Positions 6,523 to 15,311 of a stretch of DNA of 32,386 nt are shown here, in pieces; position 1 is the first letter of the stretch, and each line of letters begins with the position of its first letter. The notes beneath the pieces are model-generated. The model was not told the DNA's origin and searched no databases. It worked only from the letters and a program-made list of their open reading frames with translations. The stretch comes from JBEICQ01 sp046297395 (GTDB lineage: Bacteria; Bacteroidota; Bacteroidia; UBA4408), in contig JBKCNM010000023.1 of NCBI GenBank assembly GCA_046297395.1, positions 1 through 32,386 of the forward strand, given 5' to 3'. The position numbers and the translations under genes are program-made.

Positions 6523-7629
6523 ATGAAATATGTACGCATGCCCATTGAAGTGGAGTCGCCCGAAGAACTGGGGTACAACACCATCCTTCACAATCTCGCA
6601 GAGAGCAGTCTTTGCGACTTGTCGGTAGCTGATTTACCTGCCCTCCCGGGACACTTATTACTTGCCTATGGCGATCATAAAGGCATTCCGCAACTCAGAC
6701 AATTGATTGCCGAAGACGGTGGCATCTCAGATCCTTCTCATGTCCTCCTCACCCCCGGTGCAGCCGGCGCCTTGTTTTTTGTTAATACCTCTATCCTATC
6801 CAAGGAAAAACACTTGCTAGTGATGCATCCCAATTATGCCACCAACTTTGAAACCCCAAGAGCCATCGGTTGTGGCATTTCGTACATCAAACTATTACCC
6901 GAAAAACCCCTCATCAGAAGAGAAGAAATCCTTGGCATGATTCAACCAAACACTGCCATGATATCCGTTACCACGCCGCATAATCCAACCGGAAAATGTA
7001 TTCCGGAGGATGACATGAACTGGCTGATTGAACGCTGTGAAGAAAAGCAGATTTACCTTCTTGTTGACGAAACCTATCGCTCCATACCCATTGGCAAAAA
7101 ACCCGGTGCCCTCTATGCATCCAGAAGCAAAATGGTAATATCCGTATCCTCCTTGAGCAAGGCTTTTGGTTTGCCGGGACTCAGAATCGGATGGGCAGTA
7201 ACCTCAGACAAGAATCTCTATCACACACTGCTTGCTGCCAAAGAACAGGTGCTCCTTGGCAATCCCGTGGTAGATGAAGCCCTTGCGCTCGAGGCCATGA
7301 AAAACAAAGATTTTATTCTGAAATCCATGGAGAATCATTTGCAAACCAACATGAAGTTGCTTACAACTTGGATGCGAAGTGAAACCCGTATACAAGTGCC
7401 ACTGCCGGAAGGCGGTTGTGTATGCTTCTGCAAATTACCCGAAGCAGCCAGAACAAAAGTATTTTATGAGGTGTTATATCATGGTTATAAAACATATGTT
7501 GGACCCGGGCACTGGTTTGAGCAAGAAGATCATTACTTCCGATTGGGGTTTGGCTGGCCAAAACCTGACTCCCTTGAACAAGGTTTGCTTGCCATCTCCG
7601 CTGCCCTTGATGAAGCCCTCCGAAAATGA
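6523..7629 (+). CDS. PLP-dependent class I/II aminotransferase
   Basis: Fold-type I aminotransferase of 368 residues. Visible landmarks, numbered from the ATG at 6523, are HNPTGK (153-158), the cofactor aspartate and tyrosine in VDETYRS (D182, Y185), the Schiff-base lysine in SSLSKAFGLPGLRIGW (K213), and a C-terminal FRLGFGW that supplies the substrate-carboxylate arginine. The frame is open back to 6418, but that would overlap tRNA-Arg(CCT); the ATG at 6523 starts a sensible protein. The amino-acid substrate cannot be read from the sequence. A gap of 78 bases separates it from the transaldolase gene, so co-transcription is possible but not required. Confidence 0.88.
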   Translation: MKYVRMPIEVESPEELGYNTILHNLAESSLCDLSVADLPALPGHLLLAYGDHKGIPQLRQLIAEDGGISDPSHVLLTPGAAGALFFVNTSILSKEKHLLVMHPNYATNFETPRAIGCGISYIKLLPEKPLIRREEILGMIQPNTAMISVTTPHNPTGKCIPEDDMNWLIERCEEKQIYLLVDETYRSIPIGKKPGALYASRSKMVISVSSLSKAFGLPGLRIGWAVTSDKNLYHTLLAAKEQVLLGNPVVDEALALEAMKNKDFILKSMENHLQTNMKLLTTWMRSETRIQVPLPEGGCVCFCKLPEAARTKVFYEVLYHGYKTYVGPGHWFEQEDHYFRLGFGWPKPDSLEQGLLAISAALDEALRK

Positions 7630-7707
7630 TTTATCAGACCTAACAACTCTGCACATTTCCATAGGAGTTTTACTTATTATTGCAGTCCCCAAAATAAGAC
7701 AAGACAC

Positions 7708-8364
7708 ATGAAATTTTTTATCGATACAGCAAACCTCGACCAAATCAAAGAGGCAAATGAGTTAGGTGTGCTCGATGGAGTCACCACAAATCCTTCACTT
7801 ATGGCAAAGGAGGGAATCAAAGGAAACGATGCCATCTACAAACACTATGTGGACATTTGTAACTTGGTAGAAGGTGATGTAAGTGCTGAGGTAATCAGTA
7901 CGGATTTTAATGGCATGGTGAGGGAAGGTGAATTTTTGGCCGGTCTTCACCCTCAGATAGTGGTGAAGGTGCCCATGATCAAAGATGGCGTAAAAGCCAT
8001 TAAGTACTTTTCCGGAAGAGGCATCCGTACCAATTGCACCCTTGTTTTTTCGGCCGGTCAGGCATTGCTTGCCGCCAAAGCCGGAGCTACTTATGTGTCG
8101 CCTTTTATTGGCCGCCTAGATGATATTTCATACGACGGCGTTGAGCTGATTAGACAGATTGTTGATATTTACAGTACTTACGGTTTTGAAACAGAAGTGC
8201 TCGCCGCATCCATCCGTCATACCATGCACCTAATCCAATGCGCCGAAGCCGGTGCAGATGTAGCAACCTGTCCGCTGCAGGTTATTACCGGTTTGCTCAA
8301 GCATCCACTCACTGACTCAGGACTCGCACAATTTTTAAAAGATTTTGAAAAGACAAGAATCTGA
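7708..8364 (+). CDS. fsa: Fructose-6-phosphate aldolase / transaldolase (class 3)
   Basis: Small single-domain transaldolase of 218 residues, the size of FSA/TalC-type enzymes (about 215-220), much shorter than classical transaldolase. It begins MKFFIDTANLDQIKEA and contains GVTTNPSL (24-31), the catalytic lysine in IVVKVPM (K87) and the phosphate-site region GATYVSPFIGRLDD. It would form a Schiff base to cleave or transfer a dihydroxyacetone unit in the pentose phosphate pathway. In Bacteroidota such proteins are usually labelled transaldolase, and aldolase versus transferase activity cannot be decided here. The stop overlaps the next gene's ATG by one base (TGATG), so the two are probably coupled. 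Confidence 0.92.
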   Translation: MKFFIDTANLDQIKEANELGVLDGVTTNPSLMAKEGIKGNDAIYKHYVDICNLVEGDVSAEVISTDFNGMVREGEFLAGLHPQIVVKVPMIKDGVKAIKYFSGRGIRTNCTLVFSAGQALLAAKAGATYVSPFIGRLDDISYDGVELIRQIVDIYSTYGFETEVLAASIRHTMHLIQCAEAGADVATCPLQVITGLLKHPLTDSGLAQFLKDFEKTRI

Positions 8365-9527
8365 TGCACGATTTTTCTGATTACGGGTTCGGCACCCGCG
8401 CAATACATGCCGGGCAAGAGCCCGATCCATCAACTGGAGCCATCATGACTCCGATTTATCAAACTTCTACCTATGTACAGGAAAGTCCCGGCAAGCACAA
8501 AGGATATGCCTATGCGAGAGGAAAAAATCCTACCCGAAATGCTCTGGAAGCCAATATCGCTTCGCTTGAAGGAGCCGCTTACGGACTGGTCTTCTCCAGC
8601 GGAATGGGAGCCATTGATGCGGTAATCAAACTCCTTTTACCCGGCGATGAAGTAATTGCGTGTGAGGACCTTTACGGTGGTTCCTATCGTATGTTTACCA
8701 AGGTGTTTGAGCCACTGGGCATTGTTTTCCGCTTTGTAAACATGCAAAACGCAGACTCAGTCAGTAGCCACATAAACGAAAAAACGAAACTGATTTGGGT
8801 GGAAACACCCACAAACCCTACCATGTCGATTATCGACATCCGGGCAGTTGCCGCTCTGGCCAAAGCCCAAAACATCCTGCTTGCTGTTGACAATACTTTT
8901 GCTTCTCCATATTTGCAAAACCCACTTAAACTGGGAGCAAACATCGTGATGCATTCTGCAACAAAATACCTCGGAGGGCATTCCGATGTAGTGATGGGTG
9001 CATTATGTACCAATGAAAAATCACTTTATGATAGGTTGGCATTCATACAAAACAGTTGTGGTGCCACACCCGGTCCTATGGACAGTTTTCTCCTGCTCCG
9101 CGGTATTAAAACCCTTCACCTGAGAATGGAAAGACACTGTATCAATGGTAAAAAAGTGGCACATTTTTTGAAAAGTCATCCCAAAGTAGACAAGGTATTT
9201 TGGCCCGGATTTCCCGAACATCCCAACCACAAGATTGCCGCAGCTCAGATGAAGGATTTTGGAGGCATGATTAGTTTCTCCCTTGTAGGCAACGACATGG
9301 AAAAAGCATTTTCCTTTGCAGCTTCAATGAAAGTATTCTCTCTTGCAGAATCCCTTGGAGGTGTAGAGTCGCTCATCTCCCACCCTGCAAGCATGACACA
9401 TGCATCTATACCGAAAGAGATCAGAGAAAAAGCGGGGGTGCTCGATTCACTCCTCCGTATCAGCGTCGGGATAGAAGACGAAGCCGATTTGATATCCGAT
9501 TTATCTGCCGCATTGGAGAAAGTCTAA
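8364..9527 (+). CDS. Cystathionine gamma-synthase/lyase family PLP enzyme
   Basis: Cys/Met-metabolism PLP enzyme of 387 residues. Landmarks are the N-terminal GTRAIHAGQEPDPSTGAIM (10-28), YARGKNPTRN (50-59), the cofactor loop FSSGMGAID (77-85), VDNTFASP with cofactor aspartate D176, and HSATKYLGGHSDVV with the PLP lysine K201. The family includes cystathionine gamma-synthase, gamma-lyase and O-acetyl/succinylhomoserine sulfhydrylase; the sequence alone does not separate them. Likely role is transsulfuration or methionine synthesis in the cytosol. It overlaps the transaldolase gene by one base. The secreted metalloprotease gene starts only 19 bases downstream behind an AACC-repeat leader. Confidence 0.9.
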   Translation: MHDFSDYGFGTRAIHAGQEPDPSTGAIMTPIYQTSTYVQESPGKHKGYAYARGKNPTRNALEANIASLEGAAYGLVFSSGMGAIDAVIKLLLPGDEVIACEDLYGGSYRMFTKVFEPLGIVFRFVNMQNADSVSSHINEKTKLIWVETPTNPTMSIIDIRAVAALAKAQNILLAVDNTFASPYLQNPLKLGANIVMHSATKYLGGHSDVVMGALCTNEKSLYDRLAFIQNSCGATPGPMDSFLLLRGIKTLHLRMERHCINGKKVAHFLKSHPKVDKVFWPGFPEHPNHKIAAAQMKDFGGMISFSLVGNDMEKAFSFAASMKVFSLAESLGGVESLISHPASMTHASIPKEIREKAGVLDSLLRISVGIEDEADLISDLSAALEKV

Positions 9528-9545
9528 ACCAACCAACCAACCAAC
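9527..9545 (+). repeat. (AACC)n leader repeat before the metalloprotease
   Basis: Four AACC units plus AAC (4.75 copies) fill the whole gap between the stop of the cystathionine-synthase-like gene and the metalloprotease ATG. A related AACC-rich leader occurs at 27062-27082 on the other strand, again just before a secreted-protein reading frame. Confidence 0.85.
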
Positions 9546-9546
9546 A

Positions 9547-11610
9547 ATGAAAAATCATTTACAACAAGCTCTCTGCATACTCTTTATCATCCTTGCCACT
9601 GCGAGCAAGGCTCAACAAATCATTCCTTGCCTCACCCATGAACATGAGCAGGAACAGAGAAAAACCGACCTCGGGTATGCCATTCGCGAAGCTGCACTCG
9701 AAGAGTTTACGCGTAACTTCCATCCCGAACAAAAAAGCAATGCCACCATCATTATTCCTGTAGTGTTTCATGTACTGCATGAATATGGAACAGAAAATAT
9801 TTCGAAAGAACAGATTCTGGACCAGCTTCGCACACTCAATGAAGACTTCAAAAGAACCAATCCTGATACGGTAAATACCCCTGTGCCATTCAAGCCGCTT
9901 AGTGGCGGACTGGACATTGAATTCAGACTTGCCACCATCGACCCAAATGGGAATTGCACAGATGGCATTAACCGCTTATACACTCCCCTTACCAACAATG
10001 CCCGCGACAATGTAAAACCACTTATTTACTGGCCACGAAACAAATACCTGAACATTTGGGTGGTTAAAAGCATACAAAACTCAAGTGGCTCTGCAGGTAC
10101 CGTGCTCGGTTATGCACAATTTCCATCCAGCGGATCGGCAAGTACCGACGGCCTTGTGGTGCGATCAGATTACATCGGATCAATTGGTACTTCCAATGAC
10201 GGCAGAACACTTACCCATGAAGCCGGACATTGGTTTAACCTCCGTCATATTTGGGGCGATGCCACCTGTGGGAATGACCAGGTGAACGACACACCTGTGC
10301 ATGTCGGTGCCAATTCCGGATGTCCACCTTTTCCGCACCTCTCACCCACCTGTAACCAAGATGCCAACGGCGACATGTTTACCAATTTCATGGATTATAC
10401 CAATGGTACCTGTATGAACCAGTTTTCGGTAGGACAATGTACTCGCATGCTGGCTTGTTTAAATAGTTCAATCGGCCAAAGGAACAGTCTATGGACGGCT
10501 TCAAATACAAGTGCTACAGGAACCGCTGCTCTTGTTACCCCTTCCTGTGCACCGGTGGCAGATTATTTACCTGTACTTACCCAATTTATCTGTGAAGGGG
10601 GAAGTGTTACCTTCACTGATAAGTCATACAGGGCGCTGCCAACGCAATACACCTGGTCTTTTCCGGGCGGAACACCCTCCACCTCTTTTAGCCAAAATCC
10701 AACGGTAACATACTCCACTCCCGGCACCTATACAGTAACACTCACCGTGAGTAATGCTATCGGAAGTAATACCCTCACCAGAAATACCCTGATAAAAGTC
10801 ATGTCCAACACTGCTCAAGTGCAGGATACTTTGCTGCAATCGTTTGAATCTGCTGATATCGGAGCAGAAGGCTGGGAAATCATCAACAAGGTTCCCGGGT
10901 CGGTTGGGTTTCAATCCAACAATGCTGGATATGTAAGCGGAAAATGCTTGTGGCTTAATAATTTTCAGGAGCAAACCAGTGGATCGGCAGATGAACTTAT
11001 CAGTCCATCTTACAACCTGAGTGTGATTGATAGCCCATTCATCTCATTCAGATACGCATATGCCCAAAAAACCACTTCCGCCTCTTCCAATCGACTTCAG
11101 GTTTACCTGAGTACAGATTGTGGCAAGACCTGGATCCTCAGGTACAATGTATCTGGAAATACATTAGGAACAGTCACTGCAACCAATGCATCCTTCACGC
11201 CCACAAATACCACACAATGGCGTACCGTTAGTTTGTCGAACATTTCCGGTTTTGCATCCAGCACCAATCTCAGAATTAGGTTTTTGTTTACATCCGGTGG
11301 AGATGGCAACAATTTTTTCCTTGATCATGTAAGGGTTTCCGGAAGAAATACATTTGCCTCTACCGATGAAAACAACGCACTTCAATCAAGTGTCTATCCC
11401 AACCCTGCCAGTCAAATTCTATTTGCAGATGCACCACAGGCAATCATCGGTTATCAGGTGTTTGACCTCTCGGGGCGACTGTTGATTTCAGAAAACACCC
11501 CTCAAACGAACCATCAGGAAATACCCATCAACGGGCTTGCAAAAGGAATTTATATCCTGCGCCTGAACCATGCAAAAAGAACTGAGCAGGTGCGGTTTGT
11601 GGTTCAATAA
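9547..11610 (+). CDS. Secreted M43-type zinc metalloprotease with PKD and type IX sorting domain
   Basis: Secreted protease of 687 residues. It starts with a signal peptide (1-22, ending SKAQ). The catalytic domain (about 65-320) carries LTHEAGHWFNLRH with H224, E225, H228 and H234, and a Met-turn in NFMDYTNG. M43 (pappalysin/cytophagalysin) proteases normally have glycine at the position of N231. A PKD domain follows (about 345-420, with YTWSFPGGTPS and PGTYTVTLTVSN), then a jelly-roll/MAM-like domain (about 428-600). The end is a type IX sorting domain beginning VYPNPAS and ending KGIYILRL...VRFVVQ. Expected route is Sec export, then T9SS to the surface or medium. The zinc motif and sorting tail are clear; the substrate is unknown. 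Confidence 0.92.
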   Translation: MKNHLQQALCILFIILATASKAQQIIPCLTHEHEQEQRKTDLGYAIREAALEEFTRNFHPEQKSNATIIIPVVFHVLHEYGTENISKEQILDQLRTLNEDFKRTNPDTVNTPVPFKPLSGGLDIEFRLATIDPNGNCTDGINRLYTPLTNNARDNVKPLIYWPRNKYLNIWVVKSIQNSSGSAGTVLGYAQFPSSGSASTDGLVVRSDYIGSIGTSNDGRTLTHEAGHWFNLRHIWGDATCGNDQVNDTPVHVGANSGCPPFPHLSPTCNQDANGDMFTNFMDYTNGTCMNQFSVGQCTRMLACLNSSIGQRNSLWTASNTSATGTAALVTPSCAPVADYLPVLTQFICEGGSVTFTDKSYRALPTQYTWSFPGGTPSTSFSQNPTVTYSTPGTYTVTLTVSNAIGSNTLTRNTLIKVMSNTAQVQDTLLQSFESADIGAEGWEIINKVPGSVGFQSNNAGYVSGKCLWLNNFQEQTSGSADELISPSYNLSVIDSPFISFRYAYAQKTTSASSNRLQVYLSTDCGKTWILRYNVSGNTLGTVTATNASFTPTNTTQWRTVSLSNISGFASSTNLRIRFLFTSGGDGNNFFLDHVRVSGRNTFASTDENNALQSSVYPNPASQILFADAPQAIIGYQVFDLSGRLLISENTPQTNHQEIPINGLAKGIYILRLNHAKRTEQVRFVVQ

Positions 11611-12109
11611 TTTCTTCTTCTCTTAGTATTCCTTACCTGTAAAAAATGTGAACGGGAATCACAGGGAGTTACAACGAAAGAACCCTTTGAGTCTGATTCA
11701 TCATGCATTGCTTGTTATGCAGGTATATATTCACTGCTGAAACAATTCAACAAGAACAACTCCCTGTTCGGCAATCAGAAAAATTTTCCAAGATTCTGTT
11801 GAATCATGCAATTTGAACTGTCTAGCTGAGAGTTGATTAACAATTCCTTCTTGATTGCTAAAACAGACCAAGCCGTTTAAAAAAAACAGAACCCTCAGCA
11901 AAAGAAATTTACAAACCTGAGCAACCTCTTGTTAAATGAAATCCTTGGCGGCAGTTTGTTTTGCGCGCCTGTCCTACAACTTTGAAACAATTAGAACTGA
12001 GGTTTTTCAACAATGAATATTCAGCACAATTTTCATGCTGCTGAACAACCTTGTAAAAAAGGCATTTATCCCACTTATGATTCAACAAAAAGTTAGAAAG
12101 GAGCAGGGA
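11611..12109. other. Intergenic stretch of about 500 bases without a supported gene
   Basis: Between two convergent secreted-protein genes. No ATG-initiated ORF of useful length. Directly after the metalloprotease stop the same frame stays open for 63 codons to 11802 and resembles a lipoprotein N-terminus (LVFLTC), but has no start codon. The rest is AT-rich, with short A-runs and no strong terminator hairpin that I can find. Confidence 0.55.
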
Positions 12110-13393
12110 TTAGTGTATGACAAACCTGATGGTTTTTGACTCCCTTGCCCCTTGCAGCCTGGCAAAATATATTCCCTGCGGAAGCATTTCCAGTGGAAGC
12201 TGGGTTGATGACCCGGAAGGCATGATCACTCGACGAGATACCAATTCTTGTCCGGAAATCGATGAAACTGTGAGATAAAGGTCCTGAAGAGAAGCTTCCT
12301 TGTTTTGAAGGGTAAGTGTATTGTTGTGCACATAGCCTTTAATCTGTCCATTCAGAGATGCCTCACCTGTGATGGTATATACATGTATATTAAATGAAAT
12401 GGTGGCGCTGCATGAATCGCCATAACCGGTGAGCGTTACCGGATAAATCCCGGGTGCTGAAAATGTTCGGTCAACCAGGAAACCCCAGTAAGAATTGCCA
12501 TCTCCGAATTCCCAAAAGGCAGAGTCATTAAATGAATCAAATCCGGGCCAGGAGACTTCAGCCATAAAAAAATTATCATCCATGTTTACTACTGAATCGG
12601 GATAGAAAACAAGCGACATGTTGGGAACATCAATAGAAGGAAACATATTAAGTGATGTGCTGAAGGTTGAGGAATCTGTTCCGTAATAAAAATTGTAGGT
12701 ATAGTTACCGGGCTGGTTAATGTTCAGGGGTGCAATACCTGTGAAGTTTGTGGCAGCTTGTACAATGTTGCCCGAGGAGTCTAAAACTTGGTAACCAACG
12801 GGTGTGGTATTGTAGTTGGTTACATAGGCTGAACCAATGTCGGTGCAAGAACCGGGAGTTGTAAATACATATGAGGGTGCTACCATACGCAGCCTGAGCC
12901 GGTTGTTGAAGGTACCTGAGGCAGATGTAAATGAATAACTATTTGTATCCATGAGATTCACGCTTACTCCTGCCACCAAATCCTGCAATTCTAAAATCCC
13001 GTTGGCATAATAATTACCTACTTCAAGACCAAAAGGGGTGTATGATATGGTAACTGTTGATGCGGCAGGAACCTGAAATCCGATATCAACGAATTTTTCC
13101 TGTGTGAGTGCACCCATGGCATTGATGGCCAGATATTGACCGGAGACCAAGGAATAAATGAGGAGCGCATTCAACTGAGGAAATTTAGGAGCATCTTCCG
13201 AATTGATGTAAGCATCGGAGGCGGAAGGATTGAAGTAAACAACTGTTTCGTCACTGGTAGAAGCGCTGGCAGAATGAACAATCTTTAGGCGACAACTAAA
13301 GTTGCTTGGAGGAAAATTGGGTTGGGCAAGCAAGCCTGAGATGTTAAGCGCAAAAGCTGCAAAAAGAGTAAGAAGTAATGTTGTGCCTTTCAT
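12110..13393 (-). CDS. Type IX-secreted protein with PKD-like domain, function unknown
   Basis: Secreted protein of 427 residues counted from the ATG at 13393; the frame is open to 13414, but the inner start gives a clean signal peptide (about 1-24, LLLTLFAAFALNISGLLAQ). The N-terminal half has the SDAYINSEDAPKF pattern and beta-rich sequence seen in many Bacteroidota surface proteins of unknown role. A PKD-like domain lies at about 275-345 (FWEFGDGNSYW, FSAPGIYPVTLTGYG). The C-terminus is a type IX sorting domain (about 355-427), ending with PQGIYFARL and KTIRFVIH. No catalytic motif was found. A TACTTTTG box lies 18 bases upstream. It is divergent from the ABC exporter gene. Likely a surface or adhesive protein; this is inference. 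Confidence 0.85.
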   Translation of the reverse strand: MKGTTLLLTLFAAFALNISGLLAQPNFPPSNFSCRLKIVHSASASTSDETVVYFNPSASDAYINSEDAPKFPQLNALLIYSLVSGQYLAINAMGALTQEKFVDIGFQVPAASTVTISYTPFGLEVGNYYANGILELQDLVAGVSVNLMDTNSYSFTSASGTFNNRLRLRMVAPSYVFTTPGSCTDIGSAYVTNYNTTPVGYQVLDSSGNIVQAATNFTGIAPLNINQPGNYTYNFYYGTDSSTFSTSLNMFPSIDVPNMSLVFYPDSVVNMDDNFFMAEVSWPGFDSFNDSAFWEFGDGNSYWGFLVDRTFSAPGIYPVTLTGYGDSCSATISFNIHVYTITGEASLNGQIKGYVHNNTLTLQNKEASLQDLYLTVSSISGQELVSRRVIMPSGSSTQLPLEMLPQGIYFARLQGARESKTIRFVIH

Positions 13394-13411
13394 TGTATGG
13401 TAAGTGAAAAT

Positions 13412-13419
13412 CAAAAGTA
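13412..13419 (-). promoter_or_regulatory. -7 box of the PKD/type IX protein gene
   Basis: Minus strand reads TACTTTTG, exact for TAnnTTTG, ending 18 bases before the ATG at 13393. No clear -33 TTTG. Confidence 0.5.
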
Positions 13420-13455
13420 CTGAATTATCGTGATTTTTCGCACTTTTGCCTCAAT

Positions 13456-15306
13456 TTGAATTCCTTTCTCCACATCCTTTCTTATGCATGGCCCCACAAA
13501 AAATGGGCTTTTCTGAATGCTTTTTTCAATATTTTGTATGTGGCTTTCTCGCTTTTTTCGCTTACCATGATTGCTCCTTTTCTGGATCTGCTCTTCATCA
13601 AGAGCGATCAGGACTACGCTTCAAGGCTAGGTTCCGGTCCTCCCGATCTGGCTTTGTCTATGGGATCAGTCATAGAAAATCTCTACTATTATCTTACCTT
13701 AAACATCCAGCAAAACGGAAAAGCCAATACCCTTCTTTTCATCTGTGTGCTTACAGTAATTATGTTCTTGCTAAAAAATCTTTGCAGGTATTTTGCCATG
13801 TTTTTCCTATCACCTCTCAGGAACCATGTCATCAGGGACATTCGCAACAGGGTATTCGCTAAAATTCTCCGATTGCCGCTCTCCTACTTCTCCGAAGAAA
13901 AAAAAGGGGACATCCTTTCCAGGATGAGTTCAGATGTGCATGAGATTGAGTGGTCGGTGATGGCCACGCTTGAAATTATTTTCAGGGATCCGGTTGCCAT
14001 CCTGCTTTATCTCAGTACACTCTTCTTTATTAGTCCTGCGCTCACCTTATTCGTATTGGTATTGTTTCCGATTGCCGGCTTTGTAATTGCAAGGGTGGGT
14101 AAAAGCTTAAAGCGTACAACCACCAGAAGCCGCGAACAACTTGGACAATTAATGTCGATGATGGAAGAAGGGATATCCGGTGCAAAAATCATTGCTTCAT
14201 TCACTGCTGCACCTGAAATGGAGGACAAGTTCAGCCGTCAAAACAACCTGCTCACAGGCACCATGGTGAGGATGTACAGAAAAATTGATCTTTCCTCACC
14301 CATGAGCGAAGTGATGGGAACTCTCGTGCTGGTGATGGTGATGTATACAGGAGGTAATCTTGTGTTGGATCATCAAAGCACCCTAACAGCCTCCATGTTC
14401 ATTACCTACATTGCTATTTTCTCTCAACTTATTCCTCCAGCCCGCGCCTTAACCACTGCCTATTATAACATCCAGAGAGGCATTGCCTCAGGCGACCGAA
14501 TCAAAAGTATTCTGGATAGTCCGGAAGTAATAACTGAAAAACCCGGAGCCATCCAACTAAAACCATTACAAAATGAAATTACCTACAAGCATGTTTCATT
14601 TGGTTATCAAAGAGGAGACTCCGGTTTTGCTATCAATGATGTATCGGTTACCATTCCAAAAGGCAAAACCTATGCACTGGTTGGTGAATCGGGTAGCGGC
14701 AAATCCACATTTGCAGATTTGCTTGCCAGGTTTCATGATTGCAGCCATGGCGATGTGCTGTTGGATGGTGTATCAGTTAAAGATTTTACCCTCAGTTCGC
14801 TAAGAGGAAGCATTGGCATCGTATCGCAGGACTCCTTTCTTTTTAACGATACCATCTTTAAAAATATTCTCCTTGGCAAACCTGATGCCACCGAGGAAGA
14901 AGTGATTGCTGCGGCTAAAATTGCCAATGCACATGATTTTATCATTGAAATGGCACAGGGTTATCATACCTCTGTTGGCGACCGCGGTGGGAACCTTAGT
15001 GGTGGACAAAGGCAGCGCATAAACATAGCAAGGGCAGTGCTTAAAAATCCTGATATACTCATCTTGGATGAGGCCACCAGTGCCCTTGATGCTTCTTCAG
15101 AAAAACTCGTACAGGAAGCGCTCGGCAGGTTGTTGAAAAACCGCACATCTCTGGTGATTGCTCACCGATTGAGCACCATTATACATGCAGATGAAATCCT
15201 GGTGCTGAGCAAAGGAAAGCTGGTAGAAAAGGGAACACATGCTGCGCTGCTTTCATTAAATGGCCATTACGCCCGATTATTTGAACTGCAATCTTTTAGG
15301 GAGTAA
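13456..15306 (+). CDS. ABC exporter, fused membrane and ATPase domains (MsbA-like)
   Basis: Half-transporter of 616 residues working as a homodimer in the inner membrane. The N-terminal ~330 residues form the six-helix exporter domain. The ATPase domain has Walker A GESGSGKS (about 409-416), Q-loop VSQDSFLFN (about 457), signature LSGGQRQR (about 514-521), Walker B ILILDEATSALD (about 533-544) and H-loop IAHRLSTI (about 569). The start is TTG at 13456: no in-frame ATG lies nearby upstream, and residues after it (LHILSYAWPHKKWA) look like the usual N-terminus of this family. MsbA-type proteins flip lipid A core or other lipids; in Bacteroidota several paralogues exist, so the substrate is open. 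It converges on a sugar transferase gene with a 5-base gap. Confidence 0.92.
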   Translation: MNSFLHILSYAWPHKKWAFLNAFFNILYVAFSLFSLTMIAPFLDLLFIKSDQDYASRLGSGPPDLALSMGSVIENLYYYLTLNIQQNGKANTLLFICVLTVIMFLLKNLCRYFAMFFLSPLRNHVIRDIRNRVFAKILRLPLSYFSEEKKGDILSRMSSDVHEIEWSVMATLEIIFRDPVAILLYLSTLFFISPALTLFVLVLFPIAGFVIARVGKSLKRTTTRSREQLGQLMSMMEEGISGAKIIASFTAAPEMEDKFSRQNNLLTGTMVRMYRKIDLSSPMSEVMGTLVLVMVMYTGGNLVLDHQSTLTASMFITYIAIFSQLIPPARALTTAYYNIQRGIASGDRIKSILDSPEVITEKPGAIQLKPLQNEITYKHVSFGYQRGDSGFAINDVSVTIPKGKTYALVGESGSGKSTFADLLARFHDCSHGDVLLDGVSVKDFTLSSLRGSIGIVSQDSFLFNDTIFKNILLGKPDATEEEVIAAAKIANAHDFIIEMAQGYHTSVGDRGGNLSGGQRQRINIARAVLKNPDILILDEATSALDASSEKLVQEALGRLLKNRTSLVIAHRLSTIIHADEILVLSKGKLVEKGTHAALLSLNGHYARLFELQSFRE

Positions 15307-15311
15307 GGATT

